Source: Neocallimastix lanati (nom. inval.) (Eukaryota; Neocallimastigomycota; Neocallimastigomycetes; Neocallimastigales; Neocallimastigaceae). Taken from it: 40,000 nucleotides of DNA. The translations under genes and the position numbers were made by a program. The stretch lies in the NCBI GenBank assembly GCA_016946835.1, contig JACVTC010000052.1, forward strand, positions 1 to 40,000, given 5' to 3'. Each line of letters starts with the position of its first letter. Position 1 is the first letter of the stretch. Below are positions 9,846 to 20,516 of the stretch, piece by piece. The notes below the pieces were generated by a model. That model did no database searches. It had not been told where the DNA came from and worked only from the letters and a program-made list of their open reading frames with translations.

Positions 9846-10701
9846 TTATATACTTATACTTCTATATTATTACATTCTATATTTTTTTCATTTTATTTTT
9901 AAATATTCTTTTTAAAATTCTTATTTCCTTTTTAATATTTTTTTATCTAATATTTTAAATAAATTTTATATAATACGAAAATCTTTTTTACTCAGGAGCA
10001 TTATATTTAACTTGATAAGGAAAGATTATTTGAAAATTTAATTATAAATATTAAATTAAAACTTTTTTTAGTAATAGTAATAATAACAATAACATTTTTA
10101 AACATAAATTTCTATTAAATAATAAATAAATTATTTTAGATATTTATATTATACAAATCTAATAAACTAACAAAAAGAGCATTACTATTTTTACAAATAG
10201 TAAAGTTTTTTTAGAAAGCCTGATAGAAATAATTTAAAATATTAATTATTTTCTTTTATAAGTATTATAATACTTAAATATCATTATATATATTTAAAAT
10301 GTATATTTGAATATTTATTAAAAATATGAAATATACATTAAATATATTTTTAAAAAATATATTAATTTAATAATTGGTTTATTTTATAAAAATTATTTAT
10401 TTATTTATTAATTTACTACAATATAAAATAAAAATAATGAGAAATGCAATACATTCATATTTTTAATATTTTATAATACTAATATATAATAATAAAGACA
10501 TCTTTTAATTTTATTTAATAATATTTAATTAAGTAAAAAATATTTAAAATAAATTTATAAAAAAAATTTTTTTTAATATTTTTAAGCTAACCCTATCAAT
10601 AAATATTAAATAAATTTAAATATTGAATTTCTTATTAAATAAAAAAATTTAATTTTCAATTAATTGTAATTATGATTTTGAAAGGATTTTAATAATTATT
10701 T
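9846..10701. other. Non-coding interior of the MULE
   Basis: A/T-rich sequence between the satellite and the 3' end of the transposase gene. No gene, RNA or clear repeat was recognised. It presumably includes the transposase 3' untranslated region. Confidence 0.6.
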
Positions 10702-12153
10702 TTATTTTGTTTTATTAAAATTAATGATTTCATTATTCAATCTAATTAAACAATTAAACCAATTTTCGATGATATCATTTTTACTACATCCAATATTTTT
10801 TAATTCGGCTTCCATATTTTTATAATATTCAACTAAAATATTAATGTCATCGACCCTTTCTGATATTCTGCTCTTTTTTCTCCAAATTCCTTTAATTCTC
10901 ATATGGTAATCATAGTAAGATTTGGATTCTTCAAATTGTATTGTATATATTAATTTATAAAATGAAGGCTTTTTTACAAATAAATTTTTTAAATAACTGT
11001 TATAAGATTCTGAAGCATTATTTGTTATGTGGTCTATATTATTGTAATAATTCCAATATTTTATATTATAGATATTTAGAAATGTTTTCTCAAAATAATC
11101 TAAAAAATTCAAAAATTGGGAACAGGTAGATTTATATCTCATGCATGTATTTTTAATTTTATTAAAAATATCAGGTATGTATTCAATATTAATAAAACAT
11201 AAATTAGAAATCGCTTTATAATAAGTATCTAAAATATTATGATCTTTCACTTCCTTGTAACATAATTTATTTTTTTTTGTCATTAATAATCTTTTATAAT
11301 GCCAAAAACAATATTTAATATTTATATTGGGAAAAATATTTTCCACTGCATTAGATATTCCTTTTTCAAAATCACAATGAAAAATTTTTTCTGAGAAATT
11401 AATATTTGCATTATATTTAATTATATTTTTTTTTATTTCATTAAATAATATTTCGTAAGTTGTTTGTTCTTTGTTTTTTAATATTGACATGGAAGTAGTG
11501 TAAAAACAATTTAATTCTGTAACATAAGTTCTGGTAATGAATACTTGATAACTATTAGTTGGAGCTATTAAAAATGTACCATCAGCAAATATATGTTTAT
11601 TCTCCATAAATAATTTTGCTTGGAATGGTGATTGAAAAATTATTATATTAGAATTTTTGAATATCATAAAGTATTCACCTCTTATTGTTTTATAATATTC
11701 AGATACATTAGGAACTTCATCAAATGTTTTTACATTAGGAAATAATTGTTTGTTTTTATATCTTGTTATTTGGGATTTAATTGTTTTATATTCAGGGCAT
11801 ATATATCCTATTTCTTGAGAAATTTTATCAAATATGCGTTTTGATTTTATATCAGAAGGAATCAAACTTTTTTTTATTTCATCTTTAATTTTATGTTTTA
11901 TTAATGATTTGGATGCATTAATTTCATTACCAGGATGATTATGTGAAGAATCATAATTTAAAACCTCTTTATTATCATTTAAAATAATAAAAGACTTACA
12001 TTTATTTAATGTTTTATATTCTGTACATCTATATATTTTTGTATTATCTTTTTTTAATTTTGAAAAATTATATTTAAATTTTCGATCTATAATTATTTGC
12101 TCTTTTCCTCGATTTGTTTCACTTATATCAATTTTTAGATTTCCCTCCATCAA
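10702..12153 (-). CDS. MULE transposase with N-terminal FLYWCH-type zinc finger
   Basis: An intact 483-aa frame. Residues about 25-75 match a FLYWCH/WRKY-like zinc-binding module (C43, C52, H71, H73 in HNH), which in MULEs binds DNA. Residues about 185-390 match the MULE transposase fold: FADGTF with D191, FHCDFE with D261, the CxxH signature C282-F-W-H285, and NNASES with E382 as the likely third acidic residue of the DDE triad. It should cut and rejoin the element's inverted-repeat ends in the nucleus. The start ATG (double Met) follows an A/T-rich leader inside the element. No SWIM zinc finger is visible after the catalytic core. The lack of any stop in such A+T-rich DNA suggests recent selection or a recent insertion. 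It could serve copies A and C in trans. Confidence 0.9.
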   Translation of the reverse strand: MMEGNLKIDISETNRGKEQIIIDRKFKYNFSKLKKDNTKIYRCTEYKTLNKCKSFIILNDNKEVLNYDSSHNHPGNEINASKSLIKHKIKDEIKKSLIPSDIKSKRIFDKISQEIGYICPEYKTIKSQITRYKNKQLFPNVKTFDEVPNVSEYYKTIRGEYFMIFKNSNIIIFQSPFQAKLFMENKHIFADGTFLIAPTNSYQVFITRTYVTELNCFYTTSMSILKNKEQTTYEILFNEIKKNIIKYNANINFSEKIFHCDFEKGISNAVENIFPNINIKYCFWHYKRLLMTKKNKLCYKEVKDHNILDTYYKAISNLCFINIEYIPDIFNKIKNTCMRYKSTCSQFLNFLDYFEKTFLNIYNIKYWNYYNNIDHITNNASESYNSYLKNLFVKKPSFYKLIYTIQFEESKSYYDYHMRIKGIWRKKSRISERVDDINILVEYYKNMEAELKNIGCSKNDIIENWFNCLIRLNNEIINFNKTK

Positions 12154-12179
12154 AATTTTTAATATAAATATTAATAAAT

Positions 12180-12840
12180 ATGAAAATATTTATTTTTTAT
12201 TTTTTATTTAATATGTATTTTCAATTTTTTTTAAAAATTACAATTATAAATATAAAAATATTTTATTTTATTTCAAGAAAATTATTAAAAAAATATTTAT
12301 CTTTTTTTTTTATTTTATTTTTTCATTATAAAATAAAATATTTATTTAATTATTATTTATTTATATAATAAAAAATTACAGTTATAAATATAAATAAATA
12401 TGAAAATATTTTATTTTATTTCAAGAAAATTACTAATAAAATATTTTATTTCAAGAAAATTACTAAAAAAATATTTATCTTTTCTTTTTTTTATTTTATT
12501 TTTTTATTATAAAAAAAAATATTTATTTAATTATTATTTATTTATTTATTTATTTATTTATATAATAAAAAATTACAGTTATAAATATAAATAAAAATGA
12601 AAATATTTTATTTTATTTTTTTTGTATTTTATTTTTTTAATCTTTTTTATTTTTTTTATTTTTTTTTTATTTTTAATTTTTTTTATTTTTTTATTTTTTT
12701 TATTTTTTTATTTTTTTATTTTTTTTATTTTTTTATTTTTTTATATTTTTATTTTTTATTATCAAATATATATTAAATTATGAAATTATTATAAAATAAA
12801 ATATTTATTTAATTATTATTTAATTATTTATTTATATAAA
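12180..12840. repeat. Diverged tandem repeats and T-rich tract upstream of the transposase gene
   Basis: Two to three copies of a block containing TGAAAATATTTTATTTTATT and TTCAAGAAAATTACTAA recur at about 12180-12370, 12400-12595 and, shorter, from 12597. A tract of repeated TATTTTTTT follows (12640-12770). Being upstream of the minus-strand transposase start, this is probably its promoter side. Short open frames here are repeat translation, not genes. Confidence 0.7.
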
Positions 12841-12921
12841 AAATTTTATATATAATACGCCATCTCAAAAAGCATGTGGCTTATATCTATTCACGTGCGG
12901 TTCCGAAACGCGCTCTCCCCC

Positions 12922-13400
12922 TTCTACATATTATATTTTAATTATAAAATATAATATTTAGCTATATTAGATTCTTATACTTTATTTATATTAAATATTT
13001 ATATTATTATCTTATTTTATATTATCAATATCAAACTTTTGTTAATATTATTTACATATTCATATTAATAATTAATATTTTAATAATTAATTATTCTATA
13101 TAAATACATGTTTAAATCTTTTGATTAATCCTTTGTAGGATTATTGTAATTTAAATTATAGTAATAATTATATAAAATAATAATGTAATAAAATAATATT
13201 AAGATTAAATAAAATTTATATTTTAAATAAAAACTTAATTATAAAATTCACTAATAATAATATGTTTTAAATAAGAGTAAAATTAAATTATTAATTAATT
13301 ACTATAATTTGGCATCTTGACCTAATCGTTAAGATTAAATTATCACTTAAAACTTTAACAAAGAATGTAAAGGATATAACTCGATGAGCTATATAAGCCT
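12922..13400. repeat. Duplicated flank (counterpart of 22535-22914 plus 26862-26953)
   Basis: From 12922 to about 13299 the sequence matches 22535-22914 nearly base for base (shared words such as CTACATATTATATTTTA and ATCCTTTGTAGGATTATTG). At 13300 it continues directly into TTACTATAATTTGGCATC and the next ~80 bp, which match 26866-26953. The two pieces are contiguous here but are separated by the copia element in the second locus. Both loci also have a MULE right end just upstream. Confidence 0.8.
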
Positions 13401-13986
13401 CATTACCATAACAAATTAATCATTATTTAGTATGATCATACGCCTCAAAATCCTTTTACAATATAAATATATATTATTTATTATTATTAAATAATAATAA
13501 TAATAATAAAATTGTTGAATATAATTTATACTTTTTAAAGTATAATTAATTGTTTATTTTTTATTTATTATTATATAACTTTTTAATTGTTTATTTTTTA
13601 TGTATAAAAGAATAGTGAATTAAATGTTTTAAATAATCTTCGTAAGATTATTAATATTTTAATAATCTGATAACTTCATTCATTAAAAAATATTATTAAA
13701 TAAAATCAAATAAAATAATAAAATAAAAATATAATAAAATTCTATAAGAACACTGATAAAATAAAATTTAATTATAATAAAAAAGTTATTAGTTTAAAGC
13801 ATTCCAACCAAGTTATATTAAAACCAAATATAATCTAATCATTAGAGTAATCCCTAACTAATTAAATAACATGAATAACATAATTAAATTTTAGATTAAT
13901 AAAATATTAAACTTTATTTTAAATTTAATATTATAATATTACTTATTAAGTATAATTAATGAAAAATAATAAAATAACAACCTAGT
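13401..13986. other. Gene-free A/T-rich region
   Basis: No coding frame, structural RNA or clear repeat was recognised; the sequence is A/T-rich with short ATT runs. Confidence 0.6.
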
Positions 13987-14170
13987 ATTAATGTTTAATT
14001 ATAATATGTTTTGTCGGAATATAAATTATAAATTATTAATGTTTAAATTTAATTATAATAAGTTTTTGTCGGAATATAAATTATAAACTATTAATGTTTA
14101 AATTTAATTATAATTAGTTTTTGTCTGTATTTAACCTATAAAATATTAATGTTTATATTTAATTGTAAAT
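13987..14170. repeat. Tandem repeat of about 55 bp, 3-4 units
   Basis: Units starting ATTAATGTTTA at 13987, 14035, 14090 and 14145 contain TTTTGTCGGAATATAAATTA in the first two copies and a diverged version in the third. A further degenerate TTGTCGGAGTAT lies near 14231. Periods are 48, 55 and 55 bp. No function is apparent. Confidence 0.8.
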
Positions 14171-14949
14171 AATTAAAAATGTAAATTAGAAAATTAAAAA
14201 TAACTTTTAAATAATTGTTAAACTAAAATAATTGTCGGAGTATTGTTAATATAATATAAACATTAAAAATGTATATAAATAAGTCATATAATAGTAAAAA
14301 AATATTTTTTAGATAGATGGATAGAAAAATAATAAAAATTGATTATTAAGGAATAATCATAATAGTAAATAAATAAATATAATAAATTAATAAAAAATAA
14401 AAAAATTAATAAATTAAATAAAAAAAAGTACAACAAATCGCCCCATTTTTGGTAAAGAATGAATTAATAACCTTTATTTTATTATAAAATATTATTAATA
14501 TGTTAAGATTTTGATATAATTTATAGTTTAAATTTAAATAAAATAATGTTTTATTAAAAATATTCACTAAGTCGATATGTCTATATAGTAATATACTATA
14601 TAGATATATAATAATAATAATAAATATTTAAATGTTTAGTTTAATAAAAATTTATTTATAATAAATTTTGATAATTAGAATTATCAAATTAATTTGATTT
14701 TAAATTTATTTATTTTATTTAATAATAAAATATCTATTATATATTACTATTAAGGTAATTTTACAATAACCTTACAAAGAACATAAAAGAGAGATTTTTA
14801 CATCTTTCTTTTATACTTTGTAAGTTACATAATAATAATATTTAATTATAAGATATTAATAATAATATAGTAATATAAATACTAATAAAATATAAGGATA
14901 AATTTAATTATATAATTAATTTGAATAATTGAATTTAATATAGATATGT
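14171..14949. other. Gene-free A/T-rich region with LTR-start-like motif
   Basis: No gene is supported. TGGTAAAGAATG at 14450 resembles the putative LTR start at 5744 of the gypsy element and is preceded by the only C-rich word in the region (GCCCC). It may be a solo LTR relic. Confidence 0.45.
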
Positions 14950-15213
14950 TGTAAACATATATAAAAACATAATATAAATAAAATACACGTGACGTCAAAT
15001 GTATCATTGAAATTAATTATTAATATAAACCTTATTTATTAATATTCTCAGAATTATTAGGCCTAAGATAACCCTTTAAATATTAAACAAGAATTTATAT
15101 TAATTATTAATTATTTAAATATATATATTATTTATAATTAAATAAATAATATTTTTAATTATTGAAATGTAAATAACTGAAATTGAGATTTCAATTCAGT
15201 TATAATTTCAACA
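14950..15213 (-). repeat. Solo-LTR-like repeat, right inverted copy
   Basis: Reverse complement of the repeat at 7170-7431, 264 bp, with TG...CA termini on the minus strand. Differences are scattered substitutions and one- to three-base indels; identity is roughly 90% by eye. With the left copy it forms a 7.5-kb-spaced inverted repeat around the MULE cluster. Confidence 0.6.
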
Positions 15214-16470
15214 TAATAATTCTTTACTAAATTGTATTTTCCTATATTCTTGATAACCTAAACCTAATAATAAAAATTAATTTGTATAAGGTGGGTTAAA
15301 TATTAACTAAAATAACGAATAACAAATGACACAAAGACTAAGATAATTTAATACCTCTCTATTCGAGTAGCTATATGAAATACTAATACTAATTCTAATT
15401 AATTACTTATTAACACTTAAAGGAATATAGAGCAGCACAAATTAACTTCATTCGTTAATCGTTACTAGGCTTATGCTAGATATTTATTTAATTTTAATAA
15501 TTAATTTTTATTTCTTTATTTAATATTATAAATTTGATAACAATTTACATAGTAACTCTAGTGCGTTACAATTACAAGTGAAATTATTTTTATACATGTA
15601 AATAATTTAATGATTGGTAAATAATTTAATTTAACATGATTTACTAATCAACTAATAAAACTATATATAACTAAATAACAATTAATAAAATAAACTATAA
15701 AATAATAAAATTTAATGTACTAAAATTATTAAAAGATTTAATTTGATTAGCTAGAATTGCTAACTGTTTATAGATACATTAGGTAATCAAAGAACTATTA
15801 TTGGATAATGTTACCATGTATCTGTTACATATTTTTATTGATAAATAACGAAATTATAAATCTTAAAAATATTAACAAATAACAATTTTTATTAAACTTA
15901 ATCCAAAAATTAATTCTTTTAGAAGTCTTGAAATCAATTTAAGAAAATTAATTAAAAAAAATAAATGAAAATCAAAAAATAATAATTTAATTAATTATTA
16001 ACAATTTTAATTAAAACTAAAATAAATTAATAATTAATATCCTAAAATTACAAATAAACAAAATAATAAACAAATTTAATAAATTGTAAATAATAAATAT
16101 ACAAATTTATAAACATTTCAAAATTAAAATTAAATAGTTAAATAATACTTAAATTACTTTTATTTAAAATAATTAATATTTTATTTATTTTATAACTCAA
16201 CTTTTATAAACAAATTATAATTAACTTATTTATTTTAATACTTTATTTATAAATATTTATAACAATTATTTATTTTATTTATTTTATTATTTATAAAAAT
16301 GAATAATTCAAAATCATTGAAAAATATAAAAACATGTAAATACTTTTTATAAATTATTCTTTATTATTAAAACGTTCATTAAATTATAATAAACATTATA
16401 GATTATTAATTTTAATAATCAACTTTTATTATTAAAATTTTAATAAATTCTTATAAGGGGTTAGGGTTAG
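15214..16470. other. Gene-free A/T desert
   Basis: No coding frame or conserved element was recognised. The segment ends in GGGGTTAGGGTTAG (16457-16470), which borders the gypsy fragment that follows. Confidence 0.6.
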
Positions 16471-16790
16471 ATATTCTGATCTTGTAATGAACCCTTTAGC
16501 CAGATTTTCGTCTGTATTCTTTTAATGCTTTTTCTTCTCTAGGACTCGTAGGATAAATAGCTCCTTTGTAAAGTGGTGCATCAGGCTCTAGTTCTATCTT
16601 ATAATCGTATGGCCTGTACTCTGGCAATGTCACGGTGATTTCTTCATTGAAGGTTTCAGTCAAGTCTCTATAATACTTATCTATTATTTCGCCTATAGAA
16701 AATAGCTACTCTAGCCCCACTTTCTCGACCGTTTCTGCTGCAGAATCCTCTTGGGTTATCATAGCTAAGTGATCAATTGATATTTAATTT
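16471..16790 (-). pseudogene. Gypsy pol fragment (protease to RT linker), second family
   Basis: On the minus strand the translation includes LPEYRPYDYKIELEPDAP, then YPTSPREEKALKEY and, after a one-base frame change, DENLAKGFITRSE. This is the well-known stretch just before the RT domain of fungal Ty3/gypsy elements. An in-frame TAG near 16710 and the frame change show it is dead. Its G+C content is much higher than the surrounding DNA and its codons differ from the gypsy element at 721-5720, so it comes from another family. Both ends are abrupt. Confidence 0.85.
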
Positions 16791-18150
16791 CGTTATTAAT
16801 AAAATTATTTTAAAATCTATTTTAATTATAAAAAATAAATATTAGGAACATTAAATAATTAGAAATAAAAGGGTTTGGACTCATTTACTAAAAATAATTT
16901 AATTTAATTTAACCCTTAAGAAATAGATAAAAATATTTAGAAGAAAAATAATGATGACACAACAAGAAATGGAAATATTATAATAATATTCCAGCTAAAA
17001 CTATATTCATTAGAAAGCTACGGCTGAGAACTACAATATATGTTAATTTCAATCTAATTGAACCACTAGGAGACGAGATATTGGACTTTGAAGAAAATTC
17101 AATTACAAAAAATAATTTAATTATTTTAAATAGACTTTAAACAATTAATTAATAATTTATATAGAAAAAAACTTTAAATAACTTGAATTTATATTACTAA
17201 TTTTATAAACAAATATAAATAATTAAAATGTAGAGAATTAGTAATTAGTAATTAGTAATTAATAATAATTTATAATATTTTAACCAAGTTAATAAGTTTT
17301 ATATAAATTATTTTAATATAAATTTATTCAATAGGTTCTAAAAGATTCTAAGAAAATCCTTATAATTTTAAGATTTCCAAAAGTGACTTTGAATTAGTTT
17401 TAAAATTTTAATTCATTTTATTTTTATTTTATTTCATCATTAAATTGTTCTATTATCAAATTGTTTTATGAATGTTTATATAGTTATTTTATTAAAAGAT
17501 TCTTATCAATATTAATTTATTATTATATTTTATATAGTTTATATACATGTATGAATGTATTAAGATTAAATGTATCATTTAATTATATTGTTTTATTATT
17601 TTAGATTATTATAAAAAAGAATTGAAATTTCATTCTTTTAAAGTTTTTGTAAGATTATTAACCTATTAACATAACATAACGCTAATATTAATTATAACAA
17701 TAATATTTCTTAATATTAATATTAATATAATTATTTATTAAAATATATTAAATAAAGTTTTAATAAAACATAAATATTTATTTATTGAATTTTTTAATTA
17801 AAAAGCATTGTTAGTCATTAATTATTTAAATTCAATTAATAGTTAATTAATACCAACATCTTGACCTGACCAACATAACCCAAATCGAGAATATTTACCC
17901 TAATCAATTCGTAAACTTCTCAAACCTAAAAAATTAAATATTTATTATATTAAAATATATTATATTCTTTACTATTATATTACTATTATATTAGGGAATG
18001 GAGAGCGGCTAATATTGAGTCGGTAATTTTTCTTCGCTTTATTCATACCTAACTTTAAATGATCATATGTCCTAGAAAGAAATAAAAATTATTATATGTG
18101 AATTTGTCTTATTTTTTTTTAATGCTTATTTTAATTAATTCTAATTAATT
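16791..18150. other. Gene-free A/T-rich region
   Basis: No gene is supported. Near 17861 the word ACATCTTGACCTGACC resembles the motif that precedes copia-flank homology at 13311 and 26879, so LTR debris is possible. Confidence 0.5.
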
Positions 18151-18612
18151 CTAATTTTTTTTTTGCATATATTGTAAAAAAAATTTATTATTTTTAAATT
18201 CTTCAATTTCATTGTTTTCTTTATTTAAAAGAATTTTTTTATATAATTCTCTTTTTCTATAAAAAATTTGATCAAATTTATTTTTAATCTGCATAACTTT
18301 ATTAGGATCTTCATAATTTCCATTTTTGTAATTGGGAATTTCAATATTTTTTTCTGTAATTTCGTGTAAAAAATGAAATTCAGTATCATTTTCACAATTT
18401 TTATTTAAATATTTAAATTGATTATCGAAAAATTTTATTCCATTAAATTTTTCTTTTGATCTTTCATATTTAAGTAATAGAGTTATTTCTCTAAATTTAT
18501 TTTCTTTAAATAATTTGATATACCACATAAATGGTATATTAATTTCCTGCATGATGATTTCGATTTTTTCTTTTTCTTTTTCTTTTTCAAATCTTCTTTT
18601 TTTTTTTTCCAT
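18151..18612 (-). CDS. Hypothetical protein, Lys/Glu-rich, probably the 3' part of an ankyrin-repeat gene
   Basis: A 153-aa open frame with an N-terminal basic/acidic run (KKKRRFEKEKEKEKIE) and then a mixed, plausible globular sequence (residues about 25-150, many Phe, Tyr, Lys and Asn). I recognise no domain. Directly upstream on the same strand (19035 to 18640) lies a decayed stretch with ankyrin-repeat sequence, so this may be its C-terminal exon or remnant rather than an independent gene. The start ATG follows a run of T (A on the coding strand) and is not otherwise supported. It could be non-functional. Confidence 0.45.
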   Translation of the reverse strand: MEKKKRRFEKEKEKEKIEIIMQEINIPFMWYIKLFKENKFREITLLLKYERSKEKFNGIKFFDNQFKYLNKNCENDTEFHFLHEITEKNIEIPNYKNGNYEDPNKVMQIKNKFDQIFYRKRELYKKILLNKENNEIEEFKNNKFFLQYMQKKN

Positions 18613-18639
18613 ATTATTATTTTTATTATAATTATTTTT

Positions 18640-19035
18640 TATTTCTTCGTTGAATTAAGTAATTTGTTCAAATGTTAATATAATTAAGTTGAACTCTTTT
18701 TGGAAAAGAATTTCAAAATCATTACGATTAAATTTATATTTATTTTAACTAAAATTGAAATATTTTCTTCATTAAAATATTCATTATTAATTAAGTATTT
18801 TAATAAACTCATTATTATATTTTCTATTAATATTAGCTCCTTTATTAGTTAGGAACTCAATTAATTCATATTTTTTATAAATAAATGAATATAATAGAGG
18901 AGAAATAAATCTATTATTTAAAAAATAACAATAATCTAACTGATTAATATTATACCATTTATAAATATTTTTAATAAAAGTATCTTCACATCCATTTTTA
19001 ATTGCAAAATATAAAATGATATCTTTAACTTTTGT
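18640..19035 (-). pseudogene. Ankyrin-repeat protein fragment
   Basis: Minus-strand translation gives FISPLLYSFIYKKYELIEFL followed by TNKGANINRKYNNEF, a recognisable ankyrin repeat (helix pair plus the GANIN turn). After a frame change, KYLINNEYFNEENISILVK follows, which looks like the next repeat. Upstream, DIILYFAIKNGCEDTFIKNI is consistent with a further degenerate unit. There is at least one frameshift and there are stops, and no start. The 5' side is cut by the gypsy fragment beginning at about 19036. Ankyrin proteins are a large family in gut fungi, which weakly supports the organism guess. Confidence 0.7.
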
Positions 19036-19470
19036 AGCTCACACATAGATTTCTAGGCTACAAGATTATGTTCGATTAACTTCTTTAATATAGTACAAAC
19101 ATACTGTACATGTTCTTGAGTATACTAAGATATCATCAAGGTAGTTTTGACGGTACTTTCCGATATTCACACTGAAGATATAATTCACTAAGCTTTAGAA
19201 CACTGTAGGTGCGTTAATTAGTCCAAATGGCATAACTAAGTGCTCAAAGTGCCCGAACATGGTGTTGAAGGCTTGTATTCATCGCCTTCTTGTATCCTTA
19301 CTAGATTATACGGGGATTTAAGGTTAAATTTCGAGAACACCACAGCTCCTTTCATTGCCTCGAACACTGCACTAATCCTAGGAATAAGATAAGCGTTTAT
19401 CATGGACCATTGGCTAGGTTTTCGATAATCTATGCACAGCCGCAACTCACCTGAATTTGTATAAACGATT
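19036..19470 (-). pseudogene. Gypsy reverse transcriptase fragment, second family
   Basis: On the minus strand the RT reads LRLCIDYRKPSQWSMINAY, then FEAMKGAVVFSKFNLKSPYN. After a small indel it continues MFGHFEHLVMPFGLINAPTV, a TAA, then YLDDILVYSR and, after another frame change, QEHVQYVCTILKKLIEHN. The catalytic YLDD is present, but two frame changes and at least two stops kill it. G+C content is far above the surroundings. It is likely the same family as the fragment at 16471-16790, but the two pieces are in the wrong order to be one simple copy. It abuts ankyrin relic sequence at 19036 and a copia relic at about 19480. Confidence 0.88.
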
Positions 19471-19483
19471 ATAAATTTATTTT

Positions 19484-20516
19484 AAAAAGAGTATTATATT
19501 CAGAAAAGGTAAACAAAAATCTCTTTAGTGCTATAGAATTAGCAAAACTGGGCATAATATCAATTATTAAACCCTTAAATGATGAAAAAGTAAGGTTAGA
19601 ATTAAGAAATATAAAGAATAAACACATTGGATACTTTGAATCCAATAATTATAATCAATTCAAAATGGAAGTCTTATATAAAGCAAAAAATAATAGCTTT
19701 AAAAAGAAAGAAATATTATCAGTAGACAAAACTGATAATATAAGCAAAGAAATATGGCATAGAAGATTGGGACACTTCTACCAAAATAATTTAAACAAAT
19801 ACTTAGAAATGCATAACATTAAAAGTCCATTATGTATAGATTGTAAAATCTCAAAAATGAAAAGAATAGCACATAATGGTGAACCACCCAAAGCTAAGGA
19901 AAAATTAGAAGTTATACATTCTGATATTTCTGGACCTGTAAATCCTTCCATAGATAATAAAAAATATTTTATTACATTTATGGATGAATTTTCAAGAAAA
20001 GTTTGGATTTTCACTCTGAAATCCAAATCTGAGGCACCAGATATTATTATTTACTTCTTTAAATATTTAAATAATCAGTTCAAAGAATTATCAATTAAAA
20101 AATTTAGAACCGATGGGGGTAAAGAATATAAAAATAAGAAAATTAACAAATTATGTAAAGAATATGGTATAGAAAAACTATATTCTGCGCCATATAACCC
20201 CGAAATTAATGGAAAGGCAGAAAGAATTAATCAAACCTTAGTGAATGCAGCTATTACACTCCTACATTGGGCTGGTATGTCTGAAAATTTCTGGGAATAC
20301 GCCATTAAACAAGCTTGCTATATTTACAACAAAATACCACATTCTGGAAACAATAACATAATTCCAGATGAAGTGTTTGAAGATAAAAAGGTATCTATAA
20401 AACATTTAAGAACATTTGGTTGTGTATGCTATTATAAAGATTTTACCCAACATAAACCAAAATTCGCACCAAACGCGAAAAAAGGAATATTTCTTGGTTT
20501 CGATAATCAGACCTAA
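19484..20516 (+). pseudogene. Copia element 1: protease-integrase linker and integrase
   Basis: The frame begins within sequence typical of the region between copia protease and integrase (RVLYSEKVNKNLFSAIELAK). It continues into the GAG-pre-integrase zinc site (IWHRRLGHFYQNN, CIDCKISK) and the integrase core, with D at 19923, D at 20112 and E at 20220 in exact DX35E spacing. Gag and protease are missing upstream, where a gypsy fragment abuts. At about 20505 a one-base indel shifts the frame just after KGIFLGFDN, and the text continues in the next frame with IVMDEKDLNIHHVREVEC, matching element 2. The first Met visible (19665) is internal and is not a real start. Confidence 0.88.

Larger units (their letters stand above)
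7826..12921. mobile_element. Full-length Mutator-like element with internal satellite (copy B)
   Basis: The element is bounded by GGGGGTGGTGCGTTTCGGAA at 7826 and, inverted, TTCCGAAACGCGCTCTCCCCC ending at 12921. It contains a MULE transposase gene on the minus strand (12153-10702) and, in its left half, a TTTTA/47-bp satellite (8340-9850). Two shorter copies in the window (7434-7821 and 22196-22467) share both ends. MULEs usually make 8-11 bp target duplications; none is clear here, possibly because copy A and the right flank were rearranged. Termini and gene together make the assignment firm. Confidence 0.85.

Noticed and set aside
8436-9958. Two long overlapping open frames (305 and 486 aa)
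   Set aside because: They are stop-free translations of the TTTTA and 47-bp satellite in two phases; the sequence is entirely repeat-derived and without codon-like composition.
12180-12594. Short Lys/Phe-rich frames upstream of the transposase
   Set aside because: They lie in diverged tandem repeats and show no domain.
16457-16470. GGGGTTAGGGTTAG as an interstitial telomere
   Set aside because: Only two TTAGGG units, at the edge of a gypsy fragment; too short to claim a telomere.
18151-18612. Independent functional gene for the 153-aa frame
   Set aside because: Kept only as hypothetical, because the adjacent upstream ankyrin sequence on the same strand is decayed and the frame may be its remnant.
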